Assembly: GCF_900112425.1 (NCBI RefSeq)
Contig: NZ_FOLP01000003.1
Coordinates: 434,001 to 498,000 of the forward strand
Direction: 5' to 3'
Source of the DNA: Variovorax sp. OK212
GTDB taxonomy: Bacteria; Pseudomonadota; Gammaproteobacteria; Burkholderiales; Burkholderiaceae_C
Length of the DNA: 64,000 nucleotides
The translations under genes were made by a program, and so were the position numbers. The notes under the pieces were generated by a model. It was not told the DNA's origin and made no database searches. It worked only from the letters and a program-made list of their open reading frames with translations. Of this stretch, positions 41,358 to 50,290 are shown piece after piece; positions within the stretch are counted from its first letter, which is position 1, and each line of letters opens with the position of its first letter.

Positions 41358-41738
41358 TCAGATGGTTTGCGTGGGCCGGTCGGAAGCCATCGAGCCGCCC
41401 AATGCGGCCTCGATGCGCGCCTTCAGCTGGCGCGATTTTTCATCCGACGGAAAGCGGATGCCGACGCCCGGCGCCCGGTTGCCCGCCGCGCGCGCCGGGG
41501 TGATCCAGGCGACCTTGCCGGCCACCGGGTAGCGCTGCGGGTCTTCGGGCAGCGTGAGCAGCACGTAGACGTCGTCGCCGAGCCGGTACTCGCGCGAGGT
41601 CGGAATGAAGATGCCGCCTTCGGCGAACAGCGGGATGTACGCCGCGTACAGCGCGCCCTTTTCCTTGATGGCGAGCTGGATGACGCTGGGCCGGGCCGGT
41701 GTGGCGGCGGCAGGTGAAGGGGCGGCGGGTTGGTTCAT
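41358..41738 (-). CDS. PilZ-domain protein
   Basis: A 126-aa cytosolic protein with a PilZ domain: VIQLAIKEKGALYAAYIPLF, EGGIFIPTSREYRLGDDVYV, then VAGKVAWITPARA and APGVGIRFPS. PilZ proteins bind cyclic-di-GMP or act in type IV pilus assembly. The usual c-di-GMP RxxxR box is not evident, as in the classical PilZ protein encoded next to holB in Pseudomonas. ATG 41738 overlaps the holB stop (ATGA), and the holB-pilZ-tatD order is conserved in many proteobacteria. A role in pilus function is likely. Confidence 0.87.
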   Translation of the reverse strand: MNQPAAPSPAAATPARPSVIQLAIKEKGALYAAYIPLFAEGGIFIPTSREYRLGDDVYVLLTLPEDPQRYPVAGKVAWITPARAAGNRAPGVGIRFPSDEKSRQLKARIEAALGGSMASDRPTQTI

Positions 41739-42748
41739 GGGCGACGAGCGGCAGAGTTTAGGGTGGTTCGCGCTTCGCTCACAAGCGCTTCCAGCATCAG
41801 GCCCGCGTTGAACGGGTGTTCGGCGGTTCTCGCGGCACTCGCGAGCGACTTCGACCAGCGCGCCAGCGCCAGCCGCGACGGGGCCGCCGGCAGGTCGTTG
41901 GCCTCGAAAAACCGGGGTTCGGCACCGTTGCCGACCGCCATCAGGTCATGGCAGAGCTTCTGCAGCGCGCTGACCGCCTGGGCCGGCGCGTGGTCCGACA
42001 GGGCGCCCACCTCGCCGCGCGTCATGGCCTTGGGCAGCAAGGCCCATGCCTTGGGCGACTGGCCCGAGTGCGCGAGCCGCAAGGCATCGCTCGGCCGGCC
42101 GCCCGCGGCGCGCAGCAAGGCCGCGGCATCGGCGGCGGGCACGCCCTGCGCGGCCAGCCAGGCCTCGGCCTCGGCGGTTTCGGGCCACGGCAGCGTGAAA
42201 CCCAGGCAACGGCTGCGGATGGTCGGCAGCAGTTGCCACGCGGCCTCGCTGGCCAGCACGAAACGCACGTCGCCGACCGGCTCCTCGAGCGTCTTCAGCA
42301 GCGCGTTCGCGGTGATCGTGTTCATGCGCTCGGCCGGGTACACCAGCACCACCTTGCCGCGGCCGCGCGCGCTGGTGCGCTGGGCGAAGCCGACCGCGTC
42401 GCGCATCGCCTCGACGCGGATCTCGCGGCTGGCCTTGCGCTTCTTGTCGTCGATGTCGGACTGGGCCTTTTCGTCGAGCGGCCAGCCGAGTTCCTGCATG
42501 GCGACCTCGGGCATCAGCACGCACAGGTCGGCATGGGTGCGAACCTCGATGGCGTGGCAGCTCGCGCAATGGCCGCAGGCCGTGCCTTCGGCCGTCGGCT
42601 GCTCGCACAGCCAGGCGGAGGCCAGCGCCAGTGCCAGTTCGTACTGGCCGATGCCCGACGGCCCCTGCAGCAGCCACGCATGGCCGCGCTGGCGCAGCAG
42701 TTCGGCGAGCGGCTGGTGCAGCCAGGGCGACAAGGTCGAAGCGCTCAT
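41735..42748 (-). CDS. holB: DNA polymerase III subunit delta'
   Basis: A 337-aa AAA+ clamp-loader subunit that helps open and load the beta clamp. It has [20 protein letters not shown], a degenerate Walker A as expected for the non-ATP-binding delta' subunit. A zinc module follows ([13 protein letters not shown]), then [28 protein letters not shown] and the SRC motif in [14 protein letters not shown] 42748 overlaps the tmk stop (ATGA) and the stop overlaps pilZ. The tmk-holB order is widely conserved. Confidence 0.95.
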   Translation of the reverse strand: MSASTLSPWLHQPLAELLRQRGHAWLLQGPSGIGQYELALALASAWLCEQPTAEGTACGHCASCHAIEVRTHADLCVLMPEVAMQELGWPLDEKAQSDIDDKKRKASREIRVEAMRDAVGFAQRTSARGRGKVVLVYPAERMNTITANALLKTLEEPVGDVRFVLASEAAWQLLPTIRSRCLGFTLPWPETAEAEAWLAAQGVPAADAAALLRAAGGRPSDALRLAHSGQSPKAWALLPKAMTRGEVGALSDHAPAQAVSALQKLCHDLMAVGNGAEPRFFEANDLPAAPSRLALARWSKSLASAARTAEHPFNAGLMLEALVSEARTTLNSAARRP

Positions 42749-43407
42749 CGGGCAGCTCCTGCGAAGACGCCGCGCGCCACCAGTGCCGCCTCGACCTGCT
42801 GCCAGACCTGGTCGCGTGCCTGGCTCGCATCGATGCGCACGAAGCGCCGCGCATCGGCCGCCGCGCGGTCCGCGTAGCCCTGGGCAACGCGCCGGAAGAA
42901 CTCGACCGGCTGCGCCTCGAACTTGTCGGGCACGCGCGCGCCGGCCAGCCGTTGCGCCGCGATCTCGGGCGCCAGGTCGAACCACAGCGTGACGTCAGGC
43001 TGCAGCAGTTGCGAAGCAGGGCGCCCCGCCCTCCCCGCCTGAACCCATTGCTCCAGGGTCGACAGCACGGCGTCGTCGAAACCGCGCCCCGCGCCCTGGT
43101 AGGCGAAGGTCGCATCGGTGAAGCGGTCGCACAGCACCACGTCACCACGCGCCAGCGCCGGCTCGATGACCTGCACCACATGGTCGCGCCGCGCCGCGAA
43201 CACCAGCAGCGATTCGGTCAGCGGGTCCATCGGTTGCTCGAGAATCAGCCCGCGCAGCGTCTCGGCCAACGCCGTGCCGCCGGGTTCGCGCGTGCGAACC
43301 ACCGTGCGGCCCTGGGCCTGGAACAGCGCCTCCAGCGCGTCGAGGTGGCTCGACTTGCCGGCGCCGTCGATGCCTTCCAGCGTCAGGAACAAACCGTTGT
43401 CACTCAT
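42745..43407 (-). CDS. tmk: Thymidylate kinase
   Basis: Phosphorylates dTMP to dTDP for DNA synthesis. The 220-aa enzyme has the P-loop [20 protein letters not shown], the DRx-type block [35 protein letters not shown] and a LID-side [18 protein letters not shown]. Length and motif order are typical of TMPK. ATG 43407 overlaps the mltG stop, and its own stop overlaps holB, so the three genes are translationally linked. Confidence 0.97.
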   Translation of the reverse strand: MSDNGLFLTLEGIDGAGKSSHLDALEALFQAQGRTVVRTREPGGTALAETLRGLILEQPMDPLTESLLVFAARRDHVVQVIEPALARGDVVLCDRFTDATFAYQGAGRGFDDAVLSTLEQWVQAGRAGRPASQLLQPDVTLWFDLAPEIAAQRLAGARVPDKFEAQPVEFFRRVAQGYADRAAADARRFVRIDASQARDQVWQQVEAALVARGVFAGAAR

Positions 43408-44426
43408 TGGGTCGCCTTGGGTTTGGTGTCTCCACCGCCGCGCTGGAAACGGTTGACCGCGCGGTTGTGGTCGTCGAGCGAGCTGCTGAACTGGCTGGTG
43501 CCGTCGCCGCGCGACACAAAGTACAGCGATTTGCTTTGCGCCGGCTGCACCGCCGCCAGCAGCGCGGCCTTGCCGGGCATGGAAATGGGCGTGGGCGGCA
43601 GGCCGCCGCGCGTGTAGGTGTTCCAGGGCGTGTCGGCCTGCAGGTCTTTCTTGCGCAGGTTGCCGTCGAAGGCCGTGCCCATCCCGTAGATCACCGTCGG
43701 GTCGGTCTGCAGCGGCATGCCGATGCGCAGGCGATTGGTGAACACGGACGCGATTTCCGCGCGATCGTTGGCCTTGCCTGTCTCCTTTTCGACAATGCTG
43801 GCCAAGATAAGCGCCTCATCGGCCGATTTCAGCGGCAAGTCGGAGGCGCGGGCGGCCCAGGCGGCCTCCAGCTTCTTGTCCATGGCCCGCATCGCGCGCT
43901 GCAGCAGCGCCACGTCGGTCGAGCCCTTCGAATAGGTGTAGGTGTCCGGGAAGAAGCGCCCTTCCGGGTGCAGCCCGGGCTTGCCGAGCTTGGCCATCAG
44001 CGCGTCGTCGGTCATGCCCACGCTGTCGGGCTTGAGCTGGTCGGCCTTGGCGAGCGCGGCGCGCACCTGGCGGATGTTCCAGCCCTCGACCAGCACCAGG
44101 CTGCGCGTGGCTTCCTCGCCACGCACCAGCACGTTGAGCAGCATCTTGGGCGTGACGCCGCGTTCCAGCTCGTAGCTGCCGGCGCGCATCTGGCGGTCTT
44201 GCCCCGAGACGCGGAACCACAGGTAGAGCAGCTGCGGCTGAACGTCGACACCGGTGTCGGCCACGGCCTGGGCGATGCCGCGCGGCGTGGTGCCGGGCTC
44301 GACCGACAGGTCGACGCTGGGTGCGGGCAGCTTGAGCGGCTGGTGCACCCACCAGAGACCGCCGGCGCCGAGCGCGAGCGCAACCAGGGCGGCGAGCAGG
44401 AAGAGCGTGAGGAAGAAGCTGCGCAC
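43404..44426 (-). CDS. mltG: Endolytic murein transglycosylase MltG
   Basis: An inner-membrane-anchored lytic transglycosylase thought to cut and so terminate nascent glycan strands. The 340-aa product has one N-terminal helix ([20 protein letters not shown]), a LysM-like subdomain, and the YceG core: [33 protein letters not shown], catalytic Glu region [33 protein letters not shown] and [13 protein letters not shown]. No ATG is available at the 5' end. GTG 44426 is the sensible start, with only a weak ribosome site. First gene of the mltG-tmk-holB-pilZ-tatD-ankyrin operon, divergent from ygfZ. Confidence 0.95.
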   Translation of the reverse strand: MRSFFLTLFLLAALVALALGAGGLWWVHQPLKLPAPSVDLSVEPGTTPRGIAQAVADTGVDVQPQLLYLWFRVSGQDRQMRAGSYELERGVTPKMLLNVLVRGEEATRSLVLVEGWNIRQVRAALAKADQLKPDSVGMTDDALMAKLGKPGLHPEGRFFPDTYTYSKGSTDVALLQRAMRAMDKKLEAAWAARASDLPLKSADEALILASIVEKETGKANDRAEIASVFTNRLRIGMPLQTDPTVIYGMGTAFDGNLRKKDLQADTPWNTYTRGGLPPTPISMPGKAALLAAVQPAQSKSLYFVSRGDGTSQFSSSLDDHNRAVNRFQRGGGDTKPKATQ

Positions 44427-44562
44427 GGGTCCGATGTAGGGAAACGAGGGAAGAACGGAAAGGGAAAACGCCGCGGACGGTGAAAAAACGGTGGCCCCGG
44501 GGGCGGCAAGGACGGAGTCCCTGCCGCCCCGAAGGAACAGGCCCGGCCATGATAATTCAGCG

Positions 44563-45507
44563 ATGACCACTGTCGTTCTCAATGGCGTCACCGCGCCCTC
44601 CCTGTCCGCCCCGTCCGGCCACCTCGGCGTGATTCGTGCCGAGGGCCCCGATGCCGCGAGCTTCCTGCACGGGCAGCTCACGCAGGACTTCTCGCTGATG
44701 GGCGACACCGACGCCCGGCTTGCCGCGCTGTGCACCGCCAAGGGCCGTGTGATCGCAAGTTTCATCGGCATCAAGCCGCAACCCGAGCTGATTCTTCTGG
44801 TCTGCAGCCGCGACATCCTGGCCGCGACGCTCAAGCGGCTGCAGATGTATGTGCTGCGCGCCAAGGTCAAGCTGACCGACGCCACCGAGCAGTTCGCGCT
44901 GTACGGCCTGGCCGGCACCGCCCTCACCGCCAACGGCCTCGACGCCGCCACCGCGCCCGGCAAGCGCACGGCCGCAGGCAGCGACGTGAGCGTGGTGTCG
45001 CTCTACCCGGCCGACGGCGTGCCCCGCGCGCTGTGGATCGCCCCCGCCGACCAGCCCGCCCCCGTGGGCACGGCGCTCGACGCGGGCCTGTGGCAATGGA
45101 GCGAGGTGCGCAGCGGCATCGTCACGCTGACCACGCCCGTCATCGACGCCTTCGTGCCGCAGATGATCAACTTCGAGTCGGTCGGCGGCGTGAACTTCAA
45201 GAAGGGCTGCTACCCCGGCCAGGAAGTGGTGGCGCGCAGCCAGTTCCGCGGCACGCTCAAGCGCCGCACCTACCTCGTGCAGGCCGACGCACCCGTCTGC
45301 GCCGGCCAGGAAGTCTTTGCCGCCAACGATGCCGAGCAACCCGTGGGCACCGTGGCGCAGGCCGCCTCCGCGCCCGGTGGCGGCTGGGCCGCCCTCATCT
45401 CGATGCAGATTTCCGCGCTCGAGGCCGGCGGGCTGCATGCCGGCGCGGCCGACGGGCCGGCCCTCACCGTCGAGCCGCTGCCCTACGCGCTGCTCGAAGA
45501 CATCTGA
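44563..45507 (+). CDS. ygfZ: Folate-binding Fe-S cluster assembly factor YgfZ
   Basis: A 314-aa folate-dependent protein of the GcvT-like family that helps maintain certain Fe-S enzymes. The diagnostic motif KKGCYPGQEVVARSQFRGT is present near residue 215 with its conserved Cys. The N-terminus shows GHLGVIRAEGPDAASFLHGQ, then LTQDF. ATG 44563 is used; reading frame upstream to 44491 lacks support. It is divergent from mltG across 136 bp, an arrangement common in Comamonadaceae. A strong terminator follows. Confidence 0.93.
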   Translation: MTTVVLNGVTAPSLSAPSGHLGVIRAEGPDAASFLHGQLTQDFSLMGDTDARLAALCTAKGRVIASFIGIKPQPELILLVCSRDILAATLKRLQMYVLRAKVKLTDATEQFALYGLAGTALTANGLDAATAPGKRTAAGSDVSVVSLYPADGVPRALWIAPADQPAPVGTALDAGLWQWSEVRSGIVTLTTPVIDAFVPQMINFESVGGVNFKKGCYPGQEVVARSQFRGTLKRRTYLVQADAPVCAGQEVFAANDAEQPVGTVAQAASAPGGGWAALISMQISALEAGGLHAGAADGPALTVEPLPYALLEDI

Positions 45508-45528
45508 GCTGAAACCGTTGCCCCCAAG

Positions 45529-45580
45529 ACGCCCGCTCATCGGGCGTTTGGCGCTATCGAACAGATAGCGCCATTTTTTT
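45529..45580 (+). terminator. Tandem hairpins with T-run, rho-independent terminator
   Basis: Two consecutive hairpins follow ygfZ. The first is ACGCCCG-CTCAT-CGGGCGT (45529-45547). The second is TGGCGCTATC-GAACA-GATAGCGCCA (45549-45573) running directly into seven T's (45574-45580). The second is a textbook intrinsic terminator. Two stems one base apart are unusual and should give very tight termination before the next gene. Confidence 0.92.
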
Positions 45581-45655
45581 GCGTGTCGTTTAACCCTGCT
45601 GCCGTTGCTGCGCCGTAGAAGCCTTCACCGATCAACTCCCGGCAAGGAAGACACC

Positions 45656-46567
45656 ATGAAGCGCAGATTCTTTTCAACCGCCCTGGCCCTGGGCGCCATG
45701 GCCTCTTCGCTGGCCGTGCCGGCCTGGGCGCAAAGCCAGCCGTCCGGGCGCGTCGGCTCGCTGATGCAGATCAGCGTGGTCGACCGCAGCACCGGCGCCG
45801 AGCTGCCGGTCTACCGCCACCGCGGCGAATACTGGGTGGCGGGCCGCCCCGGCACGCGCTATTCCATTCGCGCACGCAACGCGATGGGCGAACGCATCAT
45901 GGCCGTGATGTCGGTGGACGGCGTGAACGTCGTCACCGGCGAAACCGCCGGCGTCGGCCAGAACGGCTATGTGTTCGGCGCGCGCGAGCGCAGCGACATC
46001 ACGGGCTGGCGCAAGAGCGATTCGCAGATTGCGGCCTTCGAGTTCGCCGCCGCCGGCAACTCCTACGCGAGCCGCACCGGCCGCCCCGACGACGTGGGCG
46101 TGATCGGCGTCGCCATGTTCCGCGAGCGCATGCCCGAGCCGCCACCGCCGCCCATCACGCCGTACCCGCGCCGCGACGAATACGGCGAGCGCGAACGCCG
46201 CAGCGAGTCGTCGTCGATGGGCGATGCGCGCGCCAAGGCGGCCCCGGCCAGCCCGGCCGACAACGGCATGGCGGCCGAATCCGCCGCGTCCCCTTCGGGC
46301 AGCATGGCCCGCCAGTCCGCACCGAGCCCGAGCCTGGGCACCGCGCATGGCCGCCGCGAGACCTCGTACATCGGCAAGACCACCTTCGACCGCGCGCAGT
46401 CTTCGCCCGACGAGGTCGTGCGCATCCGCTACGACAGCCGCGAGAACCTCGTGGCCGCGGGCGTGATCCCGGTTTCGCCGCCGCCGCGCTGGCCGCGTCC
46501 GGCCGGCCCGTCGCCGTTCCCGGGCTCGGAGCCGGGCTACGTGCCCGACCCGCCGCCGCGCTACTGA
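45656..46567 (+). CDS. Secreted hypothetical protein
   Basis: A 303-aa exported protein with a clean signal peptide (MKRRFFSTALALGAMASSLA, cut after AWA) and start ATG 45656 behind AAGGAAG. The N-terminal half (residues ~30-165) looks folded: SLMQISVVDRSTGAELPVYR, YWVAGRPGTRYSIRARNAMG, VMSVDGVNVVTGETAGVGQN and GWRKSDSQIAAFEFAAAG. The C-terminal half is low-complexity and rich in Ser, Ala, Pro and Arg. It ends with a Pro-rich tail. I do not recognise a named family. A periplasmic or surface role is inferred from export only. Its stop lies 10 bp before the convergent thioesterase gene. Confidence 0.8.
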   Translation: MKRRFFSTALALGAMASSLAVPAWAQSQPSGRVGSLMQISVVDRSTGAELPVYRHRGEYWVAGRPGTRYSIRARNAMGERIMAVMSVDGVNVVTGETAGVGQNGYVFGARERSDITGWRKSDSQIAAFEFAAAGNSYASRTGRPDDVGVIGVAMFRERMPEPPPPPITPYPRRDEYGERERRSESSSMGDARAKAAPASPADNGMAAESAASPSGSMARQSAPSPSLGTAHGRRETSYIGKTTFDRAQSSPDEVVRIRYDSRENLVAAGVIPVSPPPRWPRPAGPSPFPGSEPGYVPDPPPRY

Positions 46568-46577
46568 GTTCTTCGCG

Positions 46578-47441
46578 TTACGGCTGCAACGGCCGGCGCA
46601 TCTCGATGTGCGGGATGCCGGCTTCCTCGAAGCCCTCGCCGTGCACCGCATAGCCCAGCCGCGCATAGAAGCGCTCGGCGCTGCGCTGCGCGTTCAGCGC
46701 CACTTCGCGGTCGCCGCGCGCCTTCGCGGCCTCCTCGAGCACGCGCACCACCGCCGCGCCGTGCCCGCCGCTGCGCAGGTTGCGGTGCACCGCCATGCGG
46801 CCGATGTGGGACACGCCGTCTTCGGCGTGCAGCAGGCGTCCGGTCGCGATGACCTGGCCCAGCCGGTTGCGCGCCACGGCGTGCAGCACCACCGCGTCGT
46901 TCTCGTCCCACTCCAGCGACTCGGGAATGTTCTGCTCCTCGATGAACACCGCGCGCCGCAGGGCACCGGCGCCCTCGCCCAGCGCGGCCCAGTCGCCCGT
47001 TTCCACGGTGCGCATCGGCTCGCCGGCTTCGTAGCCGGTCAGCACGTCGCGCAGCACCTGGGGCACCGCCTTCGACGTCTGCGTGGCCGGATCGGCAAAC
47101 ACATAGACCAGCTCGCAGCCGACCAGGAACTGGTCCTGCCGGAACAGCCCGCCCTCGAACACCATCGACGAATTGCCGATGCGCGCGCAGCGCATGCCCA
47201 CGTCGAGCATGTCGTCCATGCGCGCCGAGGCGCGGAAATCGATCGTTGCCTTGCGCACGTACAGGTCGCCGCCCAGCGCATGCATTGCCTCTTCGTACGG
47301 CAGCGCCAGCGCGCGCCAGTAGTCCGAGATGGCGGTGTCGAAGTACATCAGGTAGTGCGCGTTGAACACGATCTTCTGCATGTCGACTTCGGCCCAGCGC
47401 ACGCGCAGCCGATGGAAAAAACGGAAATCGCTACGTTGCAT
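46578..47441 (-). CDS. Thioesterase (4HBT) fused to GNAT acetyltransferase
   Basis: A 287-aa two-domain protein. Residues ~1-140 form a hotdog thioesterase: RLRVRWAEVDMQKIVFNAHY, LMYFDTAISDYW and TIDFRASARMDDMLDVGMRC, with the YbgC-type catalytic Asp of the EVD turn. Residues ~145-287 are an N-acetyltransferase: RRAVFIEEQNIPESLEWDEN, VVLHAVARNRLGQVIATGRL, HIGRMAVHRNLRSGGHGAAV and LNAQRSAERFYARLGY. These fit the ElaA-like subgroup, with R/Q-x-x-G-x-G/A for acetyl-CoA. ATG 47441 has GGAG upstream. Both domains use thioester-bound acyl groups. Whether they act in sequence is unknown. Confidence 0.88.
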   Translation of the reverse strand: MQRSDFRFFHRLRVRWAEVDMQKIVFNAHYLMYFDTAISDYWRALALPYEEAMHALGGDLYVRKATIDFRASARMDDMLDVGMRCARIGNSSMVFEGGLFRQDQFLVGCELVYVFADPATQTSKAVPQVLRDVLTGYEAGEPMRTVETGDWAALGEGAGALRRAVFIEEQNIPESLEWDENDAVVLHAVARNRLGQVIATGRLLHAEDGVSHIGRMAVHRNLRSGGHGAAVVRVLEEAAKARGDREVALNAQRSAERFYARLGYAVHGEGFEEAGIPHIEMRRPLQP

Positions 47442-47485
47442 TCTTGTCTCCGGAAAATTGAGAAATCGCAGGAATCGAAACAGGT

Positions 47486-50290
47486 TCAGCCCAGGGCCAG
47501 CAGGTTCTTTTGCGCCGCACGGCCCTTGCCGCCGAGCTTGAGCGCCGACAGCAGCTCCCGCGCCGGCGCGGGCAGCGCACGCTGGGAACTCAAGGCGATC
47601 TCGAGCAGCAGTTCCATCAGCGCGGCCAGGTCCTTCGGCGGATTGTCGACATCGGCGGCCAGCATGTCGCAGAGCAGGTCGAACACCGGCGCGGCCAGCC
47701 GTGCGTCGGCGCGCACCGCCGCCTGCAGGCTCCTGGCATAACGCTTGGCCATCACGATCGGCGAGGCCAGCAGCGCGCGCAGTTGCGCGCCCAGCGCCGG
47801 CACGTCGAGCCGCCCTTCGGTGAAGGACTGCACCAGGGCGTCCACGGCCATCGCGGTCTGGCCGGGCTCCTTGCCGGCCAGCGCCAACGCCAGCAGCAGC
47901 ACGGCCATGGGCTGCGCGGCGGTCACGGAAACGGTCGGGTCGAGCAGCAGCGCGAGGTAGGCGCGGTCTTGCCATTCGACTTCCCACCAGTCGAGGTTGT
48001 TGCCGACCTGGCGGCTGCCGTCCGCAAAGAAGGCTTCGAGCGACGACGGCAGCACCGTGGCCATGTGGCGCAGCAGCGCCTCGTCGAAAGCGCTCTTCAC
48101 GCCGGCACGCCGCACGGCCACCAAGGTCTTGGGCGTGCTCGGGGGCACCTGCGCGGCGGCCAGCACCAGGTCGTGGTGCACGCAGGTCTTGCCGTCGTAG
48201 GTCGAGCTGCGGGCCGTCACCGACCAGCTGTAGCGCGCGGCGATCGCACCGTCAGGCCCCAGCTCGCCCAGTGCGGCCAGCACATGCGCATCGTCCCCGC
48301 CGGGGTGGCGGATGCGGGCGGCCGCGGCGAACAGCGCCTGCTCGTCACCGTTCTTGGCGGCGATGGCGATGCCGTCTTCCCCTAGCGCATGGCGTAGCGC
48401 ACGCACCAGTGGCGCGTCGGCCAGTCGCCGTGCCTTGTCGAGCAACGCCGCCGAGCGTTCACCCGGCGGTGCCAGCCGCAGCACGCCACGCACCTGTTCG
48501 CCCAAAGGCGGCAGCACGCCACGCGCCTGGTACGCCGCGATGCGCTCGATGAAGACCGCCGGGTCGATGAAGCCGCGCCCGTGCGTGGCCGACGCCAGCG
48601 GCGCCAGGCCCCAGCCCTGTGCGGCCTGGTCGATCAGGTCCCTCACCCGAAGCTCGAGGAATTCGCCGGCCTCCGGCTTCTTTTCTTCTCTTTTTTCTTT
48701 TTGTTCTTTTTCTTCTTCCGCCTCGCCGGTGCGCTCACCCGCGACGACGAAGGCCAGCAGGTGGGCGAGCCGGCCTTGCACCTCGGCTTGCGCCAGCTTG
48801 CGCGCACGCTTCATCACCGGTGCGAACTGCTTGAGCAAGGGCTGCGGCAGCGGCGCCATGCGCACCAGCGCCCCGAGCACGCGCTCCAGCGCGTCGATGT
48901 CCTTGGGGTTCTCCAGCACGAAGGCGATGCGGTCGATCAGGTCGGCCGCATCGCTGATCGGCAACAGCGCCCGGCTCGCATCGAGCGGATCGAGCGGCCC
49001 GGCGCCCACCGACGCGGGGTCGACCACCGCGGCATCCGCCGCATTCGCGACGTCCGCGGGCGCGTCCACTGCCGCCTCGCCCACCAAGGCCAGCAGCGCC
49101 GGCCGGTTGACGGTCGCCACGCCCTGCGCGTGCGCCGCCAGTTCCGTGCGCGCCGCGTCGTCCATGCCCCAGGCCTTGAGCCGCTCGATGATCTTCTTCT
49201 GCAGGTCGGCCGCCTCGTGCACCAGCCCGTGCAAGGCCACGGCCGAGGCCTCATGCGCCAGTGCGGGCTCGCGCTTGACGGCCGCTTCGGCCAGCTTCAG
49301 CGCCGCATCGACCTGCGACTTGGCGCTCGCATAGAACGCGGGCTGCAATGCGCCCAGCAGCGATGCGCCGTCGACATTCCCCGCCGCGTGAAGCGCTTTC
49401 AGCGCGCCGAGCGCCAGCGCCACCGTGGGCGGAATGCGGCTCTGGCACAGGCCGAGGTAGCGCGGCGCAAAGGGCGCCATCTCGTCCGCCGTGGGCGCCA
49501 GCGTTTCATGGAAACGCGAGAACCAGCCCGCGCGGAACTGCGGCCAGTCGCGCTCCAGCGTCCCGAGGGTCTTGTCGAGCAACTGCGCCCGCGTGAATTC
49601 GCCGCGCGCAATACCGGCAATGAAGATGTGCGACCACGCGTTCTGCGGCGAATGGTTGTACTTGTCGACCGCCGACAGGTTGTGCTCGCCGGTGCCCTCC
49701 ACGTCGAACAGCCGCAGCGCCGCCTGGTACAGGCCGGGGTCGCTGTCGAACTTCTCGCCGATGGTGTCTGTGCGGCGCAAGGCGCGCGGCAGGGCCATCA
49801 GGCCGATGAGGTAGTCGTCTCCTTGCGGCCGGTCGATCAGTCCCGCGGCCACCAGGTCCTGCAGCGGGAGGATGTGCCCCGGAAAGGCCTTGACCGCCGC
49901 TTCGGCCGCCTGCTGCAGCGCGCTGCGCCAGGCTGCGGGGTCGACGCCGAACTGCTTGCACAGCGCCGCCACCGTGTCGCGGTCGAGTGCCAACTTCGGA
50001 TGGGCATGGTCGAGAAAGTCGCTAGGCGCCATGCACACGGCGGCGGCCTGCAAGGCGCGGTACTGTGCCGTGCGCGCCTCGCCGCCCCACTGCCGCGCAT
50101 ACGGGCTGCCTTGCCAATGGCTGGACCGCATCATCCGGCCCATCCGCTCCAGCGACTCACCGCACGCCTTGCGCTGCGCGGCCGGCATGGCCGTCAGCAG
50201 GGCCAGCGTCGCATCGAAATCCCCCTGGTGCACCGCGCGCTCCAGCGCATCGGCCGGCACGAACGCCGGCAGTTCCTCTTCATTGCTCAT
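47486..50290 (-). CDS. Large DUF6493-like protein paired with a SWIM protein
   Basis: A 934-aa cytosolic protein, mostly helical, without enzyme motifs that I recognise. It resembles DUF6493-family proteins encoded beside SWIM zinc-finger proteins. It opens MSNEEELPAFVPADALERAV and has many Ala/Leu-rich alpha-repeat-like helices through residues ~100-470. An acidic/basic low-complexity segment (EEEKEQKEKREEKKPE, around residue 530) follows, then a C-terminal block with RYSWSVTARSSTYDGKTCVH, RRAGVKSAFDEALLRHMATV and NLDWWEVEWQDRAYLALLLD. ATG 50290 overlaps the SWIM gene stop (ATGA), so the two are made together, probably as a complex. Function is unknown. Confidence 0.75.
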   Translation of the reverse strand: MSNEEELPAFVPADALERAVHQGDFDATLALLTAMPAAQRKACGESLERMGRMMRSSHWQGSPYARQWGGEARTAQYRALQAAAVCMAPSDFLDHAHPKLALDRDTVAALCKQFGVDPAAWRSALQQAAEAAVKAFPGHILPLQDLVAAGLIDRPQGDDYLIGLMALPRALRRTDTIGEKFDSDPGLYQAALRLFDVEGTGEHNLSAVDKYNHSPQNAWSHIFIAGIARGEFTRAQLLDKTLGTLERDWPQFRAGWFSRFHETLAPTADEMAPFAPRYLGLCQSRIPPTVALALGALKALHAAGNVDGASLLGALQPAFYASAKSQVDAALKLAEAAVKREPALAHEASAVALHGLVHEAADLQKKIIERLKAWGMDDAARTELAAHAQGVATVNRPALLALVGEAAVDAPADVANAADAAVVDPASVGAGPLDPLDASRALLPISDAADLIDRIAFVLENPKDIDALERVLGALVRMAPLPQPLLKQFAPVMKRARKLAQAEVQGRLAHLLAFVVAGERTGEAEEEKEQKEKREEKKPEAGEFLELRVRDLIDQAAQGWGLAPLASATHGRGFIDPAVFIERIAAYQARGVLPPLGEQVRGVLRLAPPGERSAALLDKARRLADAPLVRALRHALGEDGIAIAAKNGDEQALFAAAARIRHPGGDDAHVLAALGELGPDGAIAARYSWSVTARSSTYDGKTCVHHDLVLAAAQVPPSTPKTLVAVRRAGVKSAFDEALLRHMATVLPSSLEAFFADGSRQVGNNLDWWEVEWQDRAYLALLLDPTVSVTAAQPMAVLLLALALAGKEPGQTAMAVDALVQSFTEGRLDVPALGAQLRALLASPIVMAKRYARSLQAAVRADARLAAPVFDLLCDMLAADVDNPPKDLAALMELLLEIALSSQRALPAPARELLSALKLGGKGRAAQKNLLALG
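48677..48719 (-). repeat. Homopurine/homopyrimidine tract inside the DUF6493-like gene
   Basis: A 43-nt run of C and T on the plus strand interrupted by one G (48703), so almost pure A/G on the coding strand, encoding the Glu/Lys-rich segment. It contains mononucleotide runs up to T6 in otherwise GC-rich DNA. Such tracts can form triplex DNA and slip during replication; a slip would frame-shift the gene. Confidence 0.75.
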
